Notes: a model not told the origin generated them from the sequence alone. A DNA stretch of 64,000 nucleotides from Tupaia tana (GCA_026018925.1 JAKSZU010000016.1:77014059-77078058); one strand, 5' to 3'. Numbered from the stretch's first letter, positions 10,670-21,640 are shown. Program-made: numbers and translations.

Positions 10670-10910
10670 CTACAATGATTAGTGGTTATCGAGTACCCAG
10701 AGTCTGCCTGGCACATTATGCTAAGTTCTTTCTGTTTATTAACCAATTTAATTCTCACCACGACTCTGAGGTAGGTGTTATTATTATCTCAATGTAATAG
10801 AAAAGAAAATGAGGCTTAAAGAGGTAAAATAATAACTTACCCAAGTTCATACTACTAGCAAGTTACACAAATCATTTACAAATCCTTGTAGTGTAATGTC
10901 AAGGCTAGTG
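10670..10910 (-). repeat. MIR, nearly complete
   Basis: Reverse MIR: 'gtctgcctggcacattatgc', 'ctcaccacgactctgaggta', 'aatgaggcttaaagaggtaa', 'cttacccaagttcatactac'. Confidence 0.8.
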
Positions 10911-10914
10911 CTTC

Positions 10915-11400
10915 TCTAAACCACCTCTGCTGACAACATGTATCTGATCTTAACAGCAATTACGTAATTACACCAATCCACTGGACAGAGCGTGCTTCCA
11001 GTTGTGAACCTCACTTCAGTTGTTGGCTAGACAAAGTAAACATTTTAGGAATAAGATGTCATTATGCTGTCTCTGTCCACATAGGCAAATAGAAACAAGC
11101 ACTTGTAAGAAATAATTCTATTCTAAAGCTGCCATCTTAGGGGAAAAAAATGTGTGCATGTCTTTTCTACATTAGTCAGAATGTTTGGATAGGTCTGTAG
11201 GTCTATGTCATTTCTCCTAAGGAGAGGGGTTGTTGTTATTCAGGAGAGTAGACTCAGGTCAAACCCTCCCAGTTTTGATGTGTTTCTTACCCAGTTGATT
11301 CCTATTTTCTGACTAGTACATTGCTGTCAGCTTTAGCTTCTTTCGTTTGCTTTATTAAGAATTCTGCATAGTCAATAGGATGCAAATAAATGGAAACATA
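10915..11400. other. Intron, no recognised feature
   Basis: Part of a stretch with few repeats between 10.9 and 13.5 kb. No exon-like segment seen. Confidence 0.4.
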
Positions 11401-12070
11401 TGCACCTCCCTGCATGTGGGAAAGGTTGCTGCTGGCTGTTCTGCCGCTTAGCTGCCTCTGCAGCATGAAGCTTCAGCTTCCAATCGAGCCTCTTCATCTT
11501 CAGTGTCTTGTCTGACTGCTACCGTCATGTCCAGGTGACAGAGTTAATATGGCATCATTGGCAAGCTTCAATTCGCTGACTTCTCCATCAGCTTTGGGTC
11601 TGAGAATCCTACAGGCTTCAGTTACTTCCACTCTGGGGTCATTTTTCCATCTTCAGTAAGTTTACCTTTCATGCCACAGCAGATCATATGCGTATGCACG
11701 GGAGCTAGTTCTGGAACTTGTGCTTTGGGAAATTTTCTACTGCAGTTTAGCACAGTGAGAAGAACTGGAATAGACTGTGCTATTCGGAAGCCAGATCTAA
11801 TACTGAAAGCAGGTGCAGACCTGTCAGCCACACAGCTGGTTGAGTTAACTCTATTAGACTGTGTTGGACAATTTTGTTGTCTGAAATAGAAAGCAGTATG
11901 GTGGCAGGCCGTCCATTTGCCAAATGGTGCCCCTGCGAGGCTAGTTTAGGTCTGCCTTTCTTGTTGGTGCATCTGCTGGGTTTTGCTGCCAGCATGATGG
12001 AAACTGGCAGTTCTGTAAAGTTTTATTGTCTTCGTAGGTGTTTTCATCCAGGAGAGAAATACTAAGATTT
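11400..12070 (-). other. Unassigned stretch, coding-like on the minus strand
   Basis: Two overlapping minus-strand open frames (11995-11780 and 11831-11622) read as ordinary mixed amino acids rather than low complexity. On the same strand an AATAAAG hexamer lies near 11354, downstream of them. This could be a decayed retrocopy of an unknown mRNA or chance. I do not recognise the protein, and there is no poly(A) tail or target-site duplication that I can define. Confidence 0.2.
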
Positions 12071-12074
12071 GCCA

Positions 12075-13520
12075 TTTTTAAATGATGACTTGGCATTTTT
12101 GAATTTGGGCTCTACTTCAACTAGAAGAAATCAGTCTCTGATTTTGTGATTTTATGCTAATATGGAAAGTGCAACATTATTTGACCAAGAATAATTTCCT
12201 ATTCCTCTCTACATCATAGATTCTCTGGAGCCTCATTCTAAATTGTTTTCTCACAGTCAATTTCAATGTCCTCACATAATGGATTTTTAGAATTTTTTTT
12301 CTCCCTTCATTTCTTTTTTTCTTTTGAAAATCAGCAATGAGCAAAGAGAACCCCTATGGGTGAAATACAATATCCCTCCCAATGAAGAGATAGGAAAAAA
12401 ATGTTCTCTCAAACTTCAGTCTCCCACCAACCAATATTATCTGCCTTCTACATTTTAAGCAGGCTGAGAGCCTTTGAGGGTTGAGTCAGAGAATGTAAAA
12501 CGTGACCTCTTAGTTAAAGGCAAAAGCTAAAAAAGGGGCCTTGTACATCAAATAGCTTTTACCAAAGAGTGTTTTGATGAGTGAAGTGCAAATGAAGCGT
12601 AGAATATAGCTCCTTTCCAGGATACAAGGCCCAATTTCCGAAACATGTGAACATTCTCTCAATTGAATGCATTAGCTGCTTAGTTGCAGGGCTGCTGAAG
12701 TATGAAATGAGATGACTTATGTTGAACACCCAGCACTGCACTAGCACATGTTGGGCCTTCAATAATACCAGTAATTTTTTTCTATATGGAGGTGAAACAT
12801 AAAGAAACTTGTTTCAATTATTTCCTTGACCTAAAATACAAGATTGTGTAACTCATTATAGCCAATGACTATACATCTTTTAATTCACATAAAGGTTCCA
12901 AGGATGGCATCTCATTCTGAAAATGCTCTGAAAATTTCAGATCCTGTCTGGCAAAAAGAAGAAGAAAGAATCTACGAGTGTATTCAGGAATGCAATAGAA
13001 CACATACGTCCAGTATGTGTCTTGTGAGGAATGGTGGAAGGATCCCACAGAAAAGACTCCTCAAGTGTGACTTGAGAATTGTCTGTAAATAGTAGTAGAG
13101 TTTATCTCCTTTGCTTATAGTAGATAGCTAGAACTAGTGAGTTAATAATTCTGGCTCAGTGGAAAGAAGCCTTGCTAAATACTTTGAGCTGTCAGTGAAA
13201 GTGACTCTCCTAGGAAGTGAGGCAATATCCCACAGATACTGGAAATCTTCCAACAGATGGGCAGCTGTCTGTCAGGAAGATTGGGAAGGATTTTTGCAAC
13301 GTGTGGTTGGGTCAAATGTGGAGGAATGTCATTCTGTCAGTTTAGATAAATAACCTTAAAACCCTTATGTGTGGAGATTATTTGGGTCCACTAAATTCTC
13401 TGCCTTAGAATCCTCCTATCTGCTTTTGCTGAACAGCACAGATATTACTGCCCTTTAGGTATGGAATTCAATAGCATTTGAATTGGAATTTGGCCCCGAT
13501 TGGCCTTTAATTGTGCCCAT
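12075..13520. other. Intron, no recognised feature
   Basis: A stretch of nearly 1.5 kb with no SINE and no nameable repeat. Small plus-strand open frames (12865-13092 and 13159-13353) lack any family signature and are probably chance. Confidence 0.4.
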
Positions 13521-13524
13521 TAAT

Positions 13525-13765
13525 ACCAGTGATAATTATAGTTTATTCCTTACTTACTGTGTCCCAGAGTCTGCTCAAAGTGGTTTGAGGGGATTGCCCT
13601 TTTAATACTCAGAGCAGCCCTATGAGATGACTGGTTTTATTATCCCCAGTATATAGATTTAAAAATATGAAGCTCAGAAAAATGTCATGATAAATTCAAG
13701 GATATAGATTAAAAAATAGCAATACAGAGCTACAATGCCAAGGACTATAAATCCAAAACTTCTGT
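13525..13765 (-). repeat. MIR
   Basis: Reverse MIR: 'ccttacttactgtgtcccag', 'ctcagagcagccctatgaga', 'ttttattatccccagtatat', 'aagctcagaaaaatgtcatg'. Confidence 0.75.
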
Positions 13766-13964
13766 TCTCAACGATTTCTTTGTACTCTCCCCATTACTTT
13801 GAACTGTGATGAAAGTGGTTTGTCTTCTCATCATCTGTTTTCATACTTGATAAGGCCTTTCCAGTTCAGTCAGGGGCTGAGTTCTGGGAGTGATGTTTCT
13901 GGAAATAAGGTTCTGGAAAGGGCCGTGGCATCTCTCTAGAGTTTTCTAGACAGTGCTAACTGTA

Positions 13965-14175
13965 GTATATCATTATCCTCACCACCACTGTCACCATCAG
14001 CACCATAGCATTGCCATCACTGCTAACACCACCGTCACTATCACCAACAGCACGTCCTTACCAGCATCATCACCAACATTATCAGCAACATCTTCCACTT
14101 TTCCTTTCTTTTTTTTTCTCCTGGTTTTCCTCCTCTTCTCCTCCTTCTTTATCAGTCATCATAATCACCATCAAT
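13965..14175. repeat. CAC/ATC-rich low-complexity tract
   Basis: Imperfect CAC, ATC and AACA triplets (13968-14095) followed by a pyrimidine tract CTTTCTTTTTTTTTCTCCTG and further ATCACC units. It gives a histidine- and serine-rich open frame that is an artefact of composition. Confidence 0.85.
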
Positions 14176-14189
14176 CACCAATCATTGTC

Positions 14190-14375
14190 ATAGCTAACAC
14201 AGACTGTATGCTAACTGTGGCAGAAACTGTTCTAAGCATGTTACACATGTGCACTCACTTACCTGATCCTTATATAGACTCTGTAAGGTGGCTTCTGCTA
14301 TTAGCCCATTTTACATTTGAAACCACTAAGGCACAGAGATAGTAGCTTACCTAGTCATGCTCTTAGTCATAATAC
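14190..14375 (-). repeat. MIR
   Basis: Reverse MIR: 'ctaactgtggcagaaactgt', 'cctgatccttatatagactc', 'agcccattttacatttgaaa', 'aaggcacagagatagtagct'. Confidence 0.75.
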
Positions 14376-14689
14376 TTCAGTTCCTCTCAGCCTTTAGGGG
14401 TTCCTGTTCAGCTGGATTAAGTGTGGAAATCATCACTAGAAAAAGTCTTAGATACTTTCTAAAAGTACTAGAAGTTTTACATAATCTTAATATTCAGGTT
14501 TAATTTCATAGACCACTTCAAAACTGTCTAGACATTCTCATTATGTGCTTCTCCTCCCTGTTATATGACTAATAAACGAGCACTGTGGATTATGAGATAG
14601 ACTCTTCTAGAGCTGTCTTTTGAAAGGCACCTCTCTGTTCCCAAGTTGGAGACATTGTTAACATTCACGTGTTCATCATCTTGAGGGCC

Positions 14690-14900
14690 ACTGACATGTT
14701 CGGGCACTCTAGGAGTGTAGAGTTGTGCTTAGTGTTCTCTATGAATTCTCATCTTATCCTCACAACAAACCTGTCCTATAGGTACTATTACGCACTTTTA
14801 CAAATGAAGAAACCAAATGCGGGCATAGGCAAAGAACTTAAGATCTTACGGCTAGGAGTTAGCTGAGCAAGTACATTAACTCAAGATTGTCTGGCTCTGG
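14690..14900 (-). repeat. MIR
   Basis: Reverse MIR: 'atcttatcctcacaacaaac', 'ctataggtactattacgcac', 'ttttacaaatgaagaaacca', 'aagaacttaagatcttacgg'. Confidence 0.7.
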
Positions 14901-14904
14901 ACTT

Positions 14905-15350
14905 CGTGTTTTCTGCTCCTCTCACTAACTTTCTGGCCAGTTTGGAATCTGTACAGCAGACCTCCAGTATCTGCCTGGTCTCACTTCTAGGTTGAGGTTG
15001 CTGCTAGGCTCTGCCACAGAGGCAGGCAAATGCTAGGGCTGCATTATTTTGAGGAACTTCATGGGGGTTATGAAAACAAAAAGTAGAAGTTACCAGATGG
15101 GATATTTTAATGAAAACCAAGAAGTTTTTAAAAATGTGTATGTACTTTTTTGGAAAAGCACAGATGTATTTTCTCCATCAAAGAAGATAAGCAGAAATAC
15201 AGGTCCACATATTTGCCAGAGATGTAGAAACGATTGAATCTAAAACCTCTGAGACACCCGATAAACCTCACATACTAGTTGTAGACTCCTTACTGTCTCC
15301 TTTGAATTAGCTCAACGTCTGTTTAGCCAACTACTTACTTTCTTCATTAC
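14905..15350. other. Intron, no recognised feature
   Basis: Nothing nameable seen. Confidence 0.4.
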
Positions 15351-15352
15351 TT

Positions 15353-15612
15353 TAAATTTTTCTTTTTTTTGAGAGGTTTTTGCTATAGGGCGCGTGCGCT
15401 CGCCAGACAGACAGAGAGATAGAAAGCGAGAAATCACTCCCCCAGGGGGGATGGCCATGCTGCAATCCCTTCTCCTCCATTCTCCTCTCGGGATCTTGAG
15501 CACGCACGCACACACGCCCGGCATGAGTTTTGAGCCACCGGGACCGGGATGAGAACCGCGGTCTACTACATGGGAATCCAGCGACATAGCCATTACGCTA
15601 ACTGCTGGTCCC
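15353..15612 (-). repeat. SINE-A, full length, young
   Basis: Minus-strand copy: poly-T, GAGAGGTTTTTGCTATAGGG, CpG-rich GCGCGTGCGCTCGCC, body, and the head ending AACTGCTGGTCCC. CpGs are well kept. Confidence 0.92.
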
Positions 15613-15616
15613 TAAA

Positions 15617-15667
15617 AAATTTTTTTTAATCATGGCAAAACACATATACCGTAACATTGATGATTTT
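15617..15667 (+). mobile_element. Old L1 3' UTR-like fragment, left part
   Basis: 'atggcaaaacacatatac' followed, after the SINE-S insertion, by 'tgaccattttattgcattta' (15870-15945). This matches the dispersed old-L1 3' UTR motif in which 'accattttaaccatttttaa' precedes 'ccatctagttccaga'. Confidence 0.5.
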
Positions 15668-15867
15668 TAAAATGAATTATTTAATTAATTTTATTTATCA
15701 TTATTATAATTTTTTAATTTGCTACAGAGCATGTGCACTCACCAGAAAGAGATGGGGTCAGGGTAGGGGAGTAGTGAGAAAGCAAGCCACCAGGGGTCCT
15801 GGACGCGAACTACTGTCAGCCACGTGGGAGTCCAGCACCTTAACCACCACGCCAGCTGCTGGCCCCA
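15668..15867 (-). repeat. SINE-S (short subfamily) copy 1
   Basis: The head on the minus strand (GGGGCCAGCAGCTGGCGTGG, GGACTCCCACGTGGCTGACA) is joined almost directly to the pyrimidine tract, so the roughly 100-bp central body (GAGAGGAGAATGGAGG to CCCCCTGGGG) is missing. After the tail box the 3' end is AT-rich (AATTAAAAAATTATAATAAT) rather than pure poly(A). Three other copies share this structure. Confidence 0.85.
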
Positions 15868-15869
15868 GC

Positions 15870-16199
15870 GTTGACCATTTTATTGCATTTAAACTGTATG
15901 ATTCAGCCGCAGTAAGTGCATTTACCACATGAAATTATCCCAACCATCTAGTTCCAGAAGGAATAATTCCATGCCTAGTTACATACCATGAAGAATTAAA
16001 AGCAGTTACTCAAATTTAAACTTGCACATGAATGTTTATAGTAGCACTAGTCACAATAAAAGTATAAACAGAAATGTTCATCAATAGATGAATGGATAAA
16101 GTTAATGCAGTATATCTATACAATGGGATAGTATTCAGCCACAAAGGAATACAAATTCTTTTGTAAATTGATAGGGGGAATGTGGCTTGCCAAAGAAAG
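15870..16199 (+). mobile_element. Old L1 (L1M) fragment, 3' part, segment 1
   Basis: 'atgaatgtttatagtagcac', 'gttcatcaatagatgaatgg', 'gggatagtattcagccacaa' match the end of L1 ORF2 in old L1M elements. Continues at 16366 after a SINE-B. Confidence 0.8.
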
Positions 16200-16364
16200 A
16201 CTACTGGGGTCAGGGGTGTTATCGATGTGAGGTGATGCTGCAAGTCCTTCTCCATTTCTCCATCCTGTTGTGATTTCGGGCCCAGCATGTTCAAGGATCA
16301 GGATTTGAACTATCGTTCACCATGTGGGATCTAGCCCTTAACCACTAGGCCACAAGGCCAGCCC
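16200..16364 (-). repeat. SINE-B, 3'-truncated
   Basis: Old type on the minus strand: the head reads GGGCTGGCCTTGTGGCCTAG then TTAAGGGCTAGATCCCACAT. The pyrimidine tract and tail are mostly lost. It splits the L1. Confidence 0.7.
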
Positions 16365-16365
16365 A

Positions 16366-16464
16366 AGGAATATTGATGCATGCTCCACCAGAGATGAGCT
16401 TTGAAAGCATTAGGCTAAGTGAAAGAAGCTAGAAAAAAAGGCCATAGATTGTCTGACCCATTTA
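16366..16464 (+). mobile_element. Old L1 (L1M) fragment, segment 2
   Basis: 'atattgatgcatgctccacc', 'gctttgaaagcattaggcta', 'agtgaaagaagctag' continue the L1 3' text in order and without a gap, which shows the SINE-B insertion was later. Confidence 0.8.
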
Positions 16465-16480
16465 CATGTTCATTACTTTT

Positions 16481-16742
16481 TTTTTTTTGGAGAGGTTTTT
16501 GCTATAGGCCACGTGCACTCGCCAGACAGACAGAGAGAGACAGAGAGACAGAAAGCGAGAAATCACCCCCAAGGGGAGATGGCCACGCTGCAATCCCTTC
16601 TCCTCCATTCTCCTCTCAGGACCTTGGGCACGCACGCACGCACATGCGCCCGGCATGAGTTTAAGCTACCAGGTCCGGGACACGAACTGTGGTTGACTAC
16701 GTGGGAAGCCAGCGACATAGCCATTACGCCAACTGCTGGTCC
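16481..16742 (-). repeat. SINE-A, full length, young
   Basis: Complete minus-strand copy. Flanked by a perfect 16-bp duplication CATGTTCATTACTTTT (16465-16480 and 16743-16758). Confidence 0.95.
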
Positions 16743-16821
16743 CATGTTCATTACTTTTTGTTGTACCTGTAAAGTTTCTGTGATATTGTTCACATAGTTC
16801 TTTTTATTTATGCTGACTCTT

Positions 16822-17019
16822 TTTTTTTAAAGAGGTTTTTGCCTTAGGGCACATGTACTCACAGGAGAGAGACAGAGACAGTGAGAAGGAAAACGAGAAA
16901 TCACCCCCAGGGGAGATAACCATGCCACAGACCCTTCTCCTCCAGTCTCCACCTGGAGTCTTGGGCATGCATGCACATGCACCTGGTGTGATTTTCACGT
17001 CACCAGGTCCAGGACTTGA
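16822..17019 (-). repeat. SINE-A lacking its head
   Basis: Poly-T, AGAGGTTTTTGCCTTAGGGC and the body are present, but the copy stops at CACCAGGTCCAGGACTTGAT, so about 55 bp of the tRNA-like head are absent. It abuts the next SINE directly. Confidence 0.85.
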
Positions 17020-17273
17020 TTTTTTTTTTTTTTCCAAAGACAGATTTTTGCTACAGGACATGTGTGCTTGCCAGAGAGACAAAACGTGAGAAATCACCCC
17101 CCAGGGGGCATGGCCACACCACAATCCCCTCTCCCCTGTTACCCTCTCAGGAAGAGAGGAGGCACGCACGCACATGTGCCTGGTGGGACTTTTAAGCCAC
17201 CGGGTACAGGACTTGAATCATGGTCGACATGTGGGAGTCCAGCGATGTAACCATTATGCCATCAGTTGGTCCC
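17020..17273 (-). repeat. SINE-A, full length, tandem to the previous
   Basis: Poly-T followed by CAGATTTTTGCTACAGGACA, body with GAAATCACCCCCCAGGGGGC and complete head ending GTTGGTCCC. In SINE sense, a full element is followed by a 5'-truncated one. Confidence 0.85.
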
Positions 17274-17550
17274 TTGAATTTTTTAAGCAATAAAAAAATT
17301 CCACTAAGACTTCTTCTTAACTAATATTATCTATTGGGATAGTGGGTTTGATATGCTAATTCCATTTTTCAAATATACATGAAAAATAATCAAATTTAAT
17401 TCTAAAAATAAAGTTCATCCATATGCCATCTAAATGCATTTGTGTACCATCTCAAATGCATTTAAGACACTTTGGAAAACAGCTTTTTGGTTCCTTTTGG
17501 CAATCAATTCCTTCTTGAATGTGAGCCACACCGTTCCTTTCTCTACATGT

Positions 17551-17993
17551 AAGCTGTCCCACATGACAGCTACAAGCCATATGTGGCTTTTTTTTAAAAA
17601 AATAATATATTTATTTCTTTTATGAGCAAGAGAGACAGAGAACGAGAAATGGCACCCCACCAGGGTCTTGGTGCTGCAGTCCACCTCCAGCCTCAGCCAG
17701 CCCGGGGTCGTGGGCATGCACATGCCCAGAATGTTCAGGGAAGTTTCAGGAGGCACACCTGGAACACTTCCATGTGAGTCAGCCTCGCAGTATCACTGCA
17801 CACCCTCCAGCCCCACCATATGTGGCTATTTAATTTGAAATTAGTTAAAGTGAAATAAAATAGAAAATTTAATTCCTCGTTCACAGTCCCCCCATTTCAA
17901 GAGCTCAGTGGCTGTAGGTGACTGGTGGCTGCCGCACCAACACCACAAGTGCATTACATTGCCCTTGTGCACCCCGTGCTAGTGGACAGTGCT
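17551..17993. mobile_element. hAT-like MER element, split by SINE-C
   Basis: Left end 'agctgtcccacatgacagct' and right end 'agtggacagtgctg' fit the inverted TGTCCAATAGAA ends of a dispersed mammalian hAT repeat. The internal 'ccatatgtggctatttaatt' and 'gaaattagttaaagtgaaat' agree. A related element is at 29524. Family name not certain. Confidence 0.5.
17590..17815 (-). repeat. SINE-C (distinct older type)
   Basis: Inserted into the hAT element with a perfect 12-bp duplication CCATATGTGGCT (17578-17589 and 17816-17827). The body has AGCAAGAGAGACAGAGAACG, GAAATGGCACCCCACCAGGG and CCTCAGCCAGCCCGGGGTCG, which differ from SINE-A and SINE-B. The overall plan (head, CATGTGCATGCCC box, pyrimidine tract) is similar, so it is probably an older relative. 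Confidence 0.7.
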
Positions 17994-17999
17994 GTTTAA

Positions 18000-18515
18000 A
18001 GTTGGTTCTCATTCTTACTGTGACCCTAGCAAAGTGCTTCTTCCAGATCCTGTGCTCACTCAGCATCCTCACTTCCCACCACGTGTCCTGGCTGACCATT
18101 CATTCCCCAGCCAGCTCCGAAACTGACCTACTTTTCCAATGTCACCAGGGAGGGCTGGGTGCCAATGAGCAGCGTGGCGCCTCTCTCACTGCTCCTTCCT
18201 GTTTGCGGCTGAACCCGCTCTGGCCTCACTCCACCTTACCTCTCTTGCTCCGGTCTTGCTGATGTGAGGATCTCCTCCCACACAGCCCCAGCCAGCTTTC
18301 CTGAAGGGCCCCGAGCGGATTCAAATTCCATTTTGTTTAGCTACCCAGTGCAGGAAAGCATCACTCCTTTTCCATGCTTCTCTTTTCACTTTCTTGTCTT
18401 TCTTTCTCTTTCACTTCCCTTCCCCTTTCTACTCCTTGGTTTTCTCTTTTTCTCCCCGCAATTATTTCCCTGGAATTGTAAAGTTAACTGTTTACAAGCT
18501 ATTTGGAAAACTCTT
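18000..18515. other. Intron, GC-richer stretch without recognised feature
   Basis: C- and T-rich, ending in a long pyrimidine tract (18380-18460). No exon or nameable repeat seen. Confidence 0.4.
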
Positions 18516-18576
18516 TAAAAGAAGAGGATATGTAGGGAAAAATGCAATATTCTTTTTTCATTTAAACTGGTAAAAA

Positions 18577-18606
18577 CTAAACAAACAAACAAACAAACAA
18601 ACAAAA
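18577..18606. repeat. (ACAA)n microsatellite
   Basis: About seven CAAA/ACAA units. Confidence 0.95.
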
Positions 18607-18609
18607 CAC

Positions 18610-19190
18610 CTATTTTGATCCAACAGTGTTTTAGCTTTCTGGATAGTAAATACAGTACACATTTTCTTCTGCCCCAAGATAGCGGCCTTGCAGTTATGAG
18701 TAAAGACATGAATATCAGGACAGTGATTGGGACTGCAAGGCTGTCTTCTTGGGAACACATTTCCACACCAAAAAGCCATGGCAGGATGTGTAACATCATT
18801 ACTGCTGCATCTACACAGGGCTGTCAAGTATCATTATGAGACTGGGCAGCATTTAGACTGCTGTGTAGGCCAGGACATGTTTAACTCTATCCTGATAGTT
18901 CTGAGGTGTCATCCAGCACACCAGGACGCGCTCCACGTGCTGAGGACTCCAGCTCTGGCCAGATGAAAATCTGCTCCTGTTCGTTCAGCGCGTGGTTGCT
19001 GACCACCTGCCATATGCCAGTAGCTGTGCAGAGGTGGTGGCCTGTGGCGGCGGCTCAGACTCGGTCATTGCTCCCCAGAAATTTACCCTCCAGCAGAGGA
19101 GAGCTGGACATGTGATTATTTAGGAGAGAAAGGTCTTTGTTTTTAATTTTGTCATTTTATTTTACTTTGACTTTGACTAGTGAAAATTTT
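18610..19190. other. Intron, no recognised feature
   Basis: No nameable repeat or exon seen. Confidence 0.4.
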
Positions 19191-19195
19191 AGATT

Positions 19196-19450
19196 TAATT
19201 TTTTTAAATGATATACAGTAAAATGGCCTGTTGATCGCGTGATTGTGTGCCTCTGAACACACAAGTAGATTTATGCAATTACTGCTACAATCAGGACACA
19301 GAACTGGTCCATCACCCCGCCCCCCAAAAAAAATGAAATACTGACCATTGATAGCCAGACATTTCCCACACTCTGAATCCTTGTCAATCACTCATCTGTT
19401 CTCCATCCCCATGATTTCGTTTTTTGGAAAAAGTCATATAAAATGAAATC
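19196..19450 (+). mobile_element. Old L1 (L1M) 3' UTR-like fragment
   Basis: 'tgatatacagtaaaatggcc', 'cacaagtagatttatgcaat', 'caatcaggacacagaactgg', 'ccatcacccc' and 'tcatataaaatgaaatcagg' match the dispersed old-L1 3' UTR consensus. It is interrupted by two SINEs and followed by more L1 text after 19984. Confidence 0.65.
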
Positions 19451-19451
19451 A

Positions 19452-19724
19452 GGCACAGCGTTGGTGACACAGTCAGTACCATACCAGGCTGAAGTGCTGG
19501 AAACCACATGGCCTACAGCACGTTTGGGTTTGAGTCAGGTCAGCCTGAAACATGCTGGACATGTGTGCGTGTGCCCAAGATCTCTATGGGCTGAGGGGTG
19601 GAGGACGGGCACTGTGGTGTGACAAGACCCTATGGGGAGTGCTCCTTTCTTTTGCTCCTCTCCTTATGTGTGTGCACCTGCACTTTTTATTATAAATAAA
19701 AGTAAATTAATTTTTGAAAAAATT
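19452..19724 (+). repeat. SINE-B-like, diverged, AT-rich tail
   Basis: Head GCACAGCGTTGGTGACACAG, then GTTTGGGTTTGAGTCAGGTC, body 'gtgcccaagatctctatggg' and tail 'gtgcacctgcactttttatt' running into 'ataaataaaagtaaattaat'. Confidence 0.7.
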
Positions 19725-19725
19725 A

Positions 19726-19983
19726 GGGACCAGTAGTTGGCGTAATGGCTGTATCGCTGGACTCCCATGTAGTTGACCGCAGTTCGAATCCCAGACCCGG
19801 CGGCTTAAACTCACACCAGGCGCGTGTGCGTGTGTGCCCAAGATCCCGAGAGGAGAATGGAGGAGAAGGGATTGCAGCGTGGCCATCCCCCCTGGGGGGT
19901 GATTTCTCACTTTCTGTCTCTCTGTCTCTCTCTCTCTCTTTCTGGTGAGTACACATGCCCTATAGTAAAAACCTCCAAAAAAA
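19726..19983 (+). repeat. SINE-A, full length
   Basis: Starts GGGACCAGTAGTTGGCGTAA, B box GGTTCGAATCC-like, CpG-rich ACCAGGCGCGTGTGCGTGTG, tail CCCTATAGTAAAAACCTCC. Inserted directly after the previous SINE's AT-rich tail. Confidence 0.9.
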
Positions 19984-20290
19984 TCACATAATGTGTAACT
20001 TTTCAAAACCTACTTCTTTCATTGAAAGGAAGAATACCTGTGAGAGACCTCCAAGTTGTTCTGTGTTTCTATAGTTCATCCCTTTGTAGTGACTTTAGTA
20101 TTCTATTGTGTGGCCATCTCAGCAACCCCCACTCTTGGATATTTACCCTAAAGAAATAAAATCTTACAGTCACACAAAAACCTATACAAAAATGTTTATA
20201 GCTTCTCTACTATAATTGTCCCAAAGTTAAAAAAATACTATTTTTTTTAATAACTGAATAGATAAACAATATTTTTATGATTTTAAGTGG
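19984..20290 (+). mobile_element. Old L1 fragment, rearranged
   Basis: 'gtagtgactttagtattcta' and 'attgtgtggccatctc' followed by 'cccactcttggatatttacc', 'ctaaagaaataaaatcttac' and 'aatgtttatagcttctctac', the old-L1 'tatttacccaaaagaaatg' segment. Confidence 0.6.
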
Positions 20291-20309
20291 TGGGAAACAA
20301 ATTTTCATT

Positions 20310-20735
20310 AACTTAAGCAAAAACATAACAAAACCAAAAAGATGTCTTGGTCCATTTAGCGGAAAGGCTGATAAACTTGTCTCCTGGCATGTCTCGATCC
20401 AGCTCAAATGATGTCTTCAGAGCTTTATAGCAAACAACTGAAACGACCTCTGACTAGCTTAATTTAAACAAAAGGAGGTCATGAAGAAGAAACACTAGAA
20501 AATGCATTGACATCTTACTGGGGTGTCTTAAAGAAAACCAGAGTAAAGGTTGGGCAACCAAGCTTTGGAAAGGTCATAGGAGAGGCAGCATTCAGTGATG
20601 AAGAAGAGTCGTGGCTACCTTGTTCCAGATCGAGCAACCCTGGTGTCTGTGCCTGACCTATCAATTCCTACGAAAGAGAATCTGATTGATCCAGCTTGAA
20701 CTCGGTGCACGCCCACCCCAGTCTGTTTTTTTTTT
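20310..20735. repeat. Unassigned ancient repeat-like stretch
   Basis: 'gtctcctggcatgtctcgat', 'cagctcaaatgatgtcttca' and 'ctgattgatccagcttgaac' resemble phrases of a dispersed mammalian repeat that I cannot name. Confidence 0.35.
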
Positions 20736-20765
20736 TTAATTAATTAATTAATTAATTAATTAATA
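20726..20765. repeat. Poly-T and (TTAA)n microsatellite
   Basis: Twelve T residues followed by about seven TTAA/ATTA units, reading TAATTAATTAAT throughout. Confidence 0.97.
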
Positions 20766-20769
20766 GCCA

Positions 20770-21640
20770 GGAGAAAGGCATGGGTACCCAAATGTATAAA
20801 GTGGAGCCGTTTTTCAAAGGGGGAGTATGGTATGTCAATAAAGACTCTCCCACTCAAGGAATGCAATCCTGTGTACTGTACTGGTGTACGGCTTTTTTGG
20901 CAAGGGAAGGAAAATGCAAATTCTTCTGCTTGTTTAGGACAGAGGTCTAAATGAATGGTCAGTGGATGTGTTTTATTCCATTTACATTTAAAGGAATTAG
21001 AAGGCCTTTAGCTGGGAATTTCACCACTCTCTATAATCTTGCACCTGGCCCCTTTCATGCATTCATGTTATCCGCCCAGTCCTGGAAAGCATGCAAAATT
21101 TTGATTTTTCCTGAAAACTCAAGTTGGTATTTGCCATAAAGAAAAAGCAAGTAGGAATGGATTAACAGAAGATTAACCACTATTCTGATAGGTCAGTTTC
21201 CTTGCTAATATTCCTGTAGCATCAGGAACTTTGGCTGCAACTATATTACCATTTTTTGATAATTATGTGTACAGGATCTGCTTTCCTCTGAACTCTAAAT
21301 TACAAAGAAAGGACCATAAATGTTCACATACCACCTGATTTCCCTGTAAGATTGGCATGTAGTAGGTATTCATTACTTACAGAGTTGATGTTTGCTAAGA
21401 AATGTATTTGACGCCTTTCTATGGATGTGCTTTTGAGGTATCACTTAGTGGGTCAAGTCTTAATTTATGGTCCTGTCTTTAGTACTGAAAGTTTCATGCC
21501 CCAGGAAATTCCTGCCTCAGGAAAACTGGATAGTTATGAACTGAGATGGATGTCAGTCAAAGAATGTGTTTATCATAGGCCCTCTCCTAAGTTTTATCAT
21601 AACCACCACAAAACTTCTCACCAACACTGTGTGGTTGCAA
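20770..21640. other. Intron, no recognised feature
   Basis: No SINE and no nameable repeat; small open frames here lack family signatures. Confidence 0.4.

Noticed and set aside
13953..14342. 129-residue plus-strand open frame, His- and Thr-rich
   Set aside because: Comes from CAC/ATC triplets and a pyrimidine tract, then runs into a MIR.
19707..20006. Open frames rich in RETERQKVRNHPPGG and similar, repeated at many places
   Set aside because: They recur because they are translations of the SINE body; every instance lies on a SINE copy.
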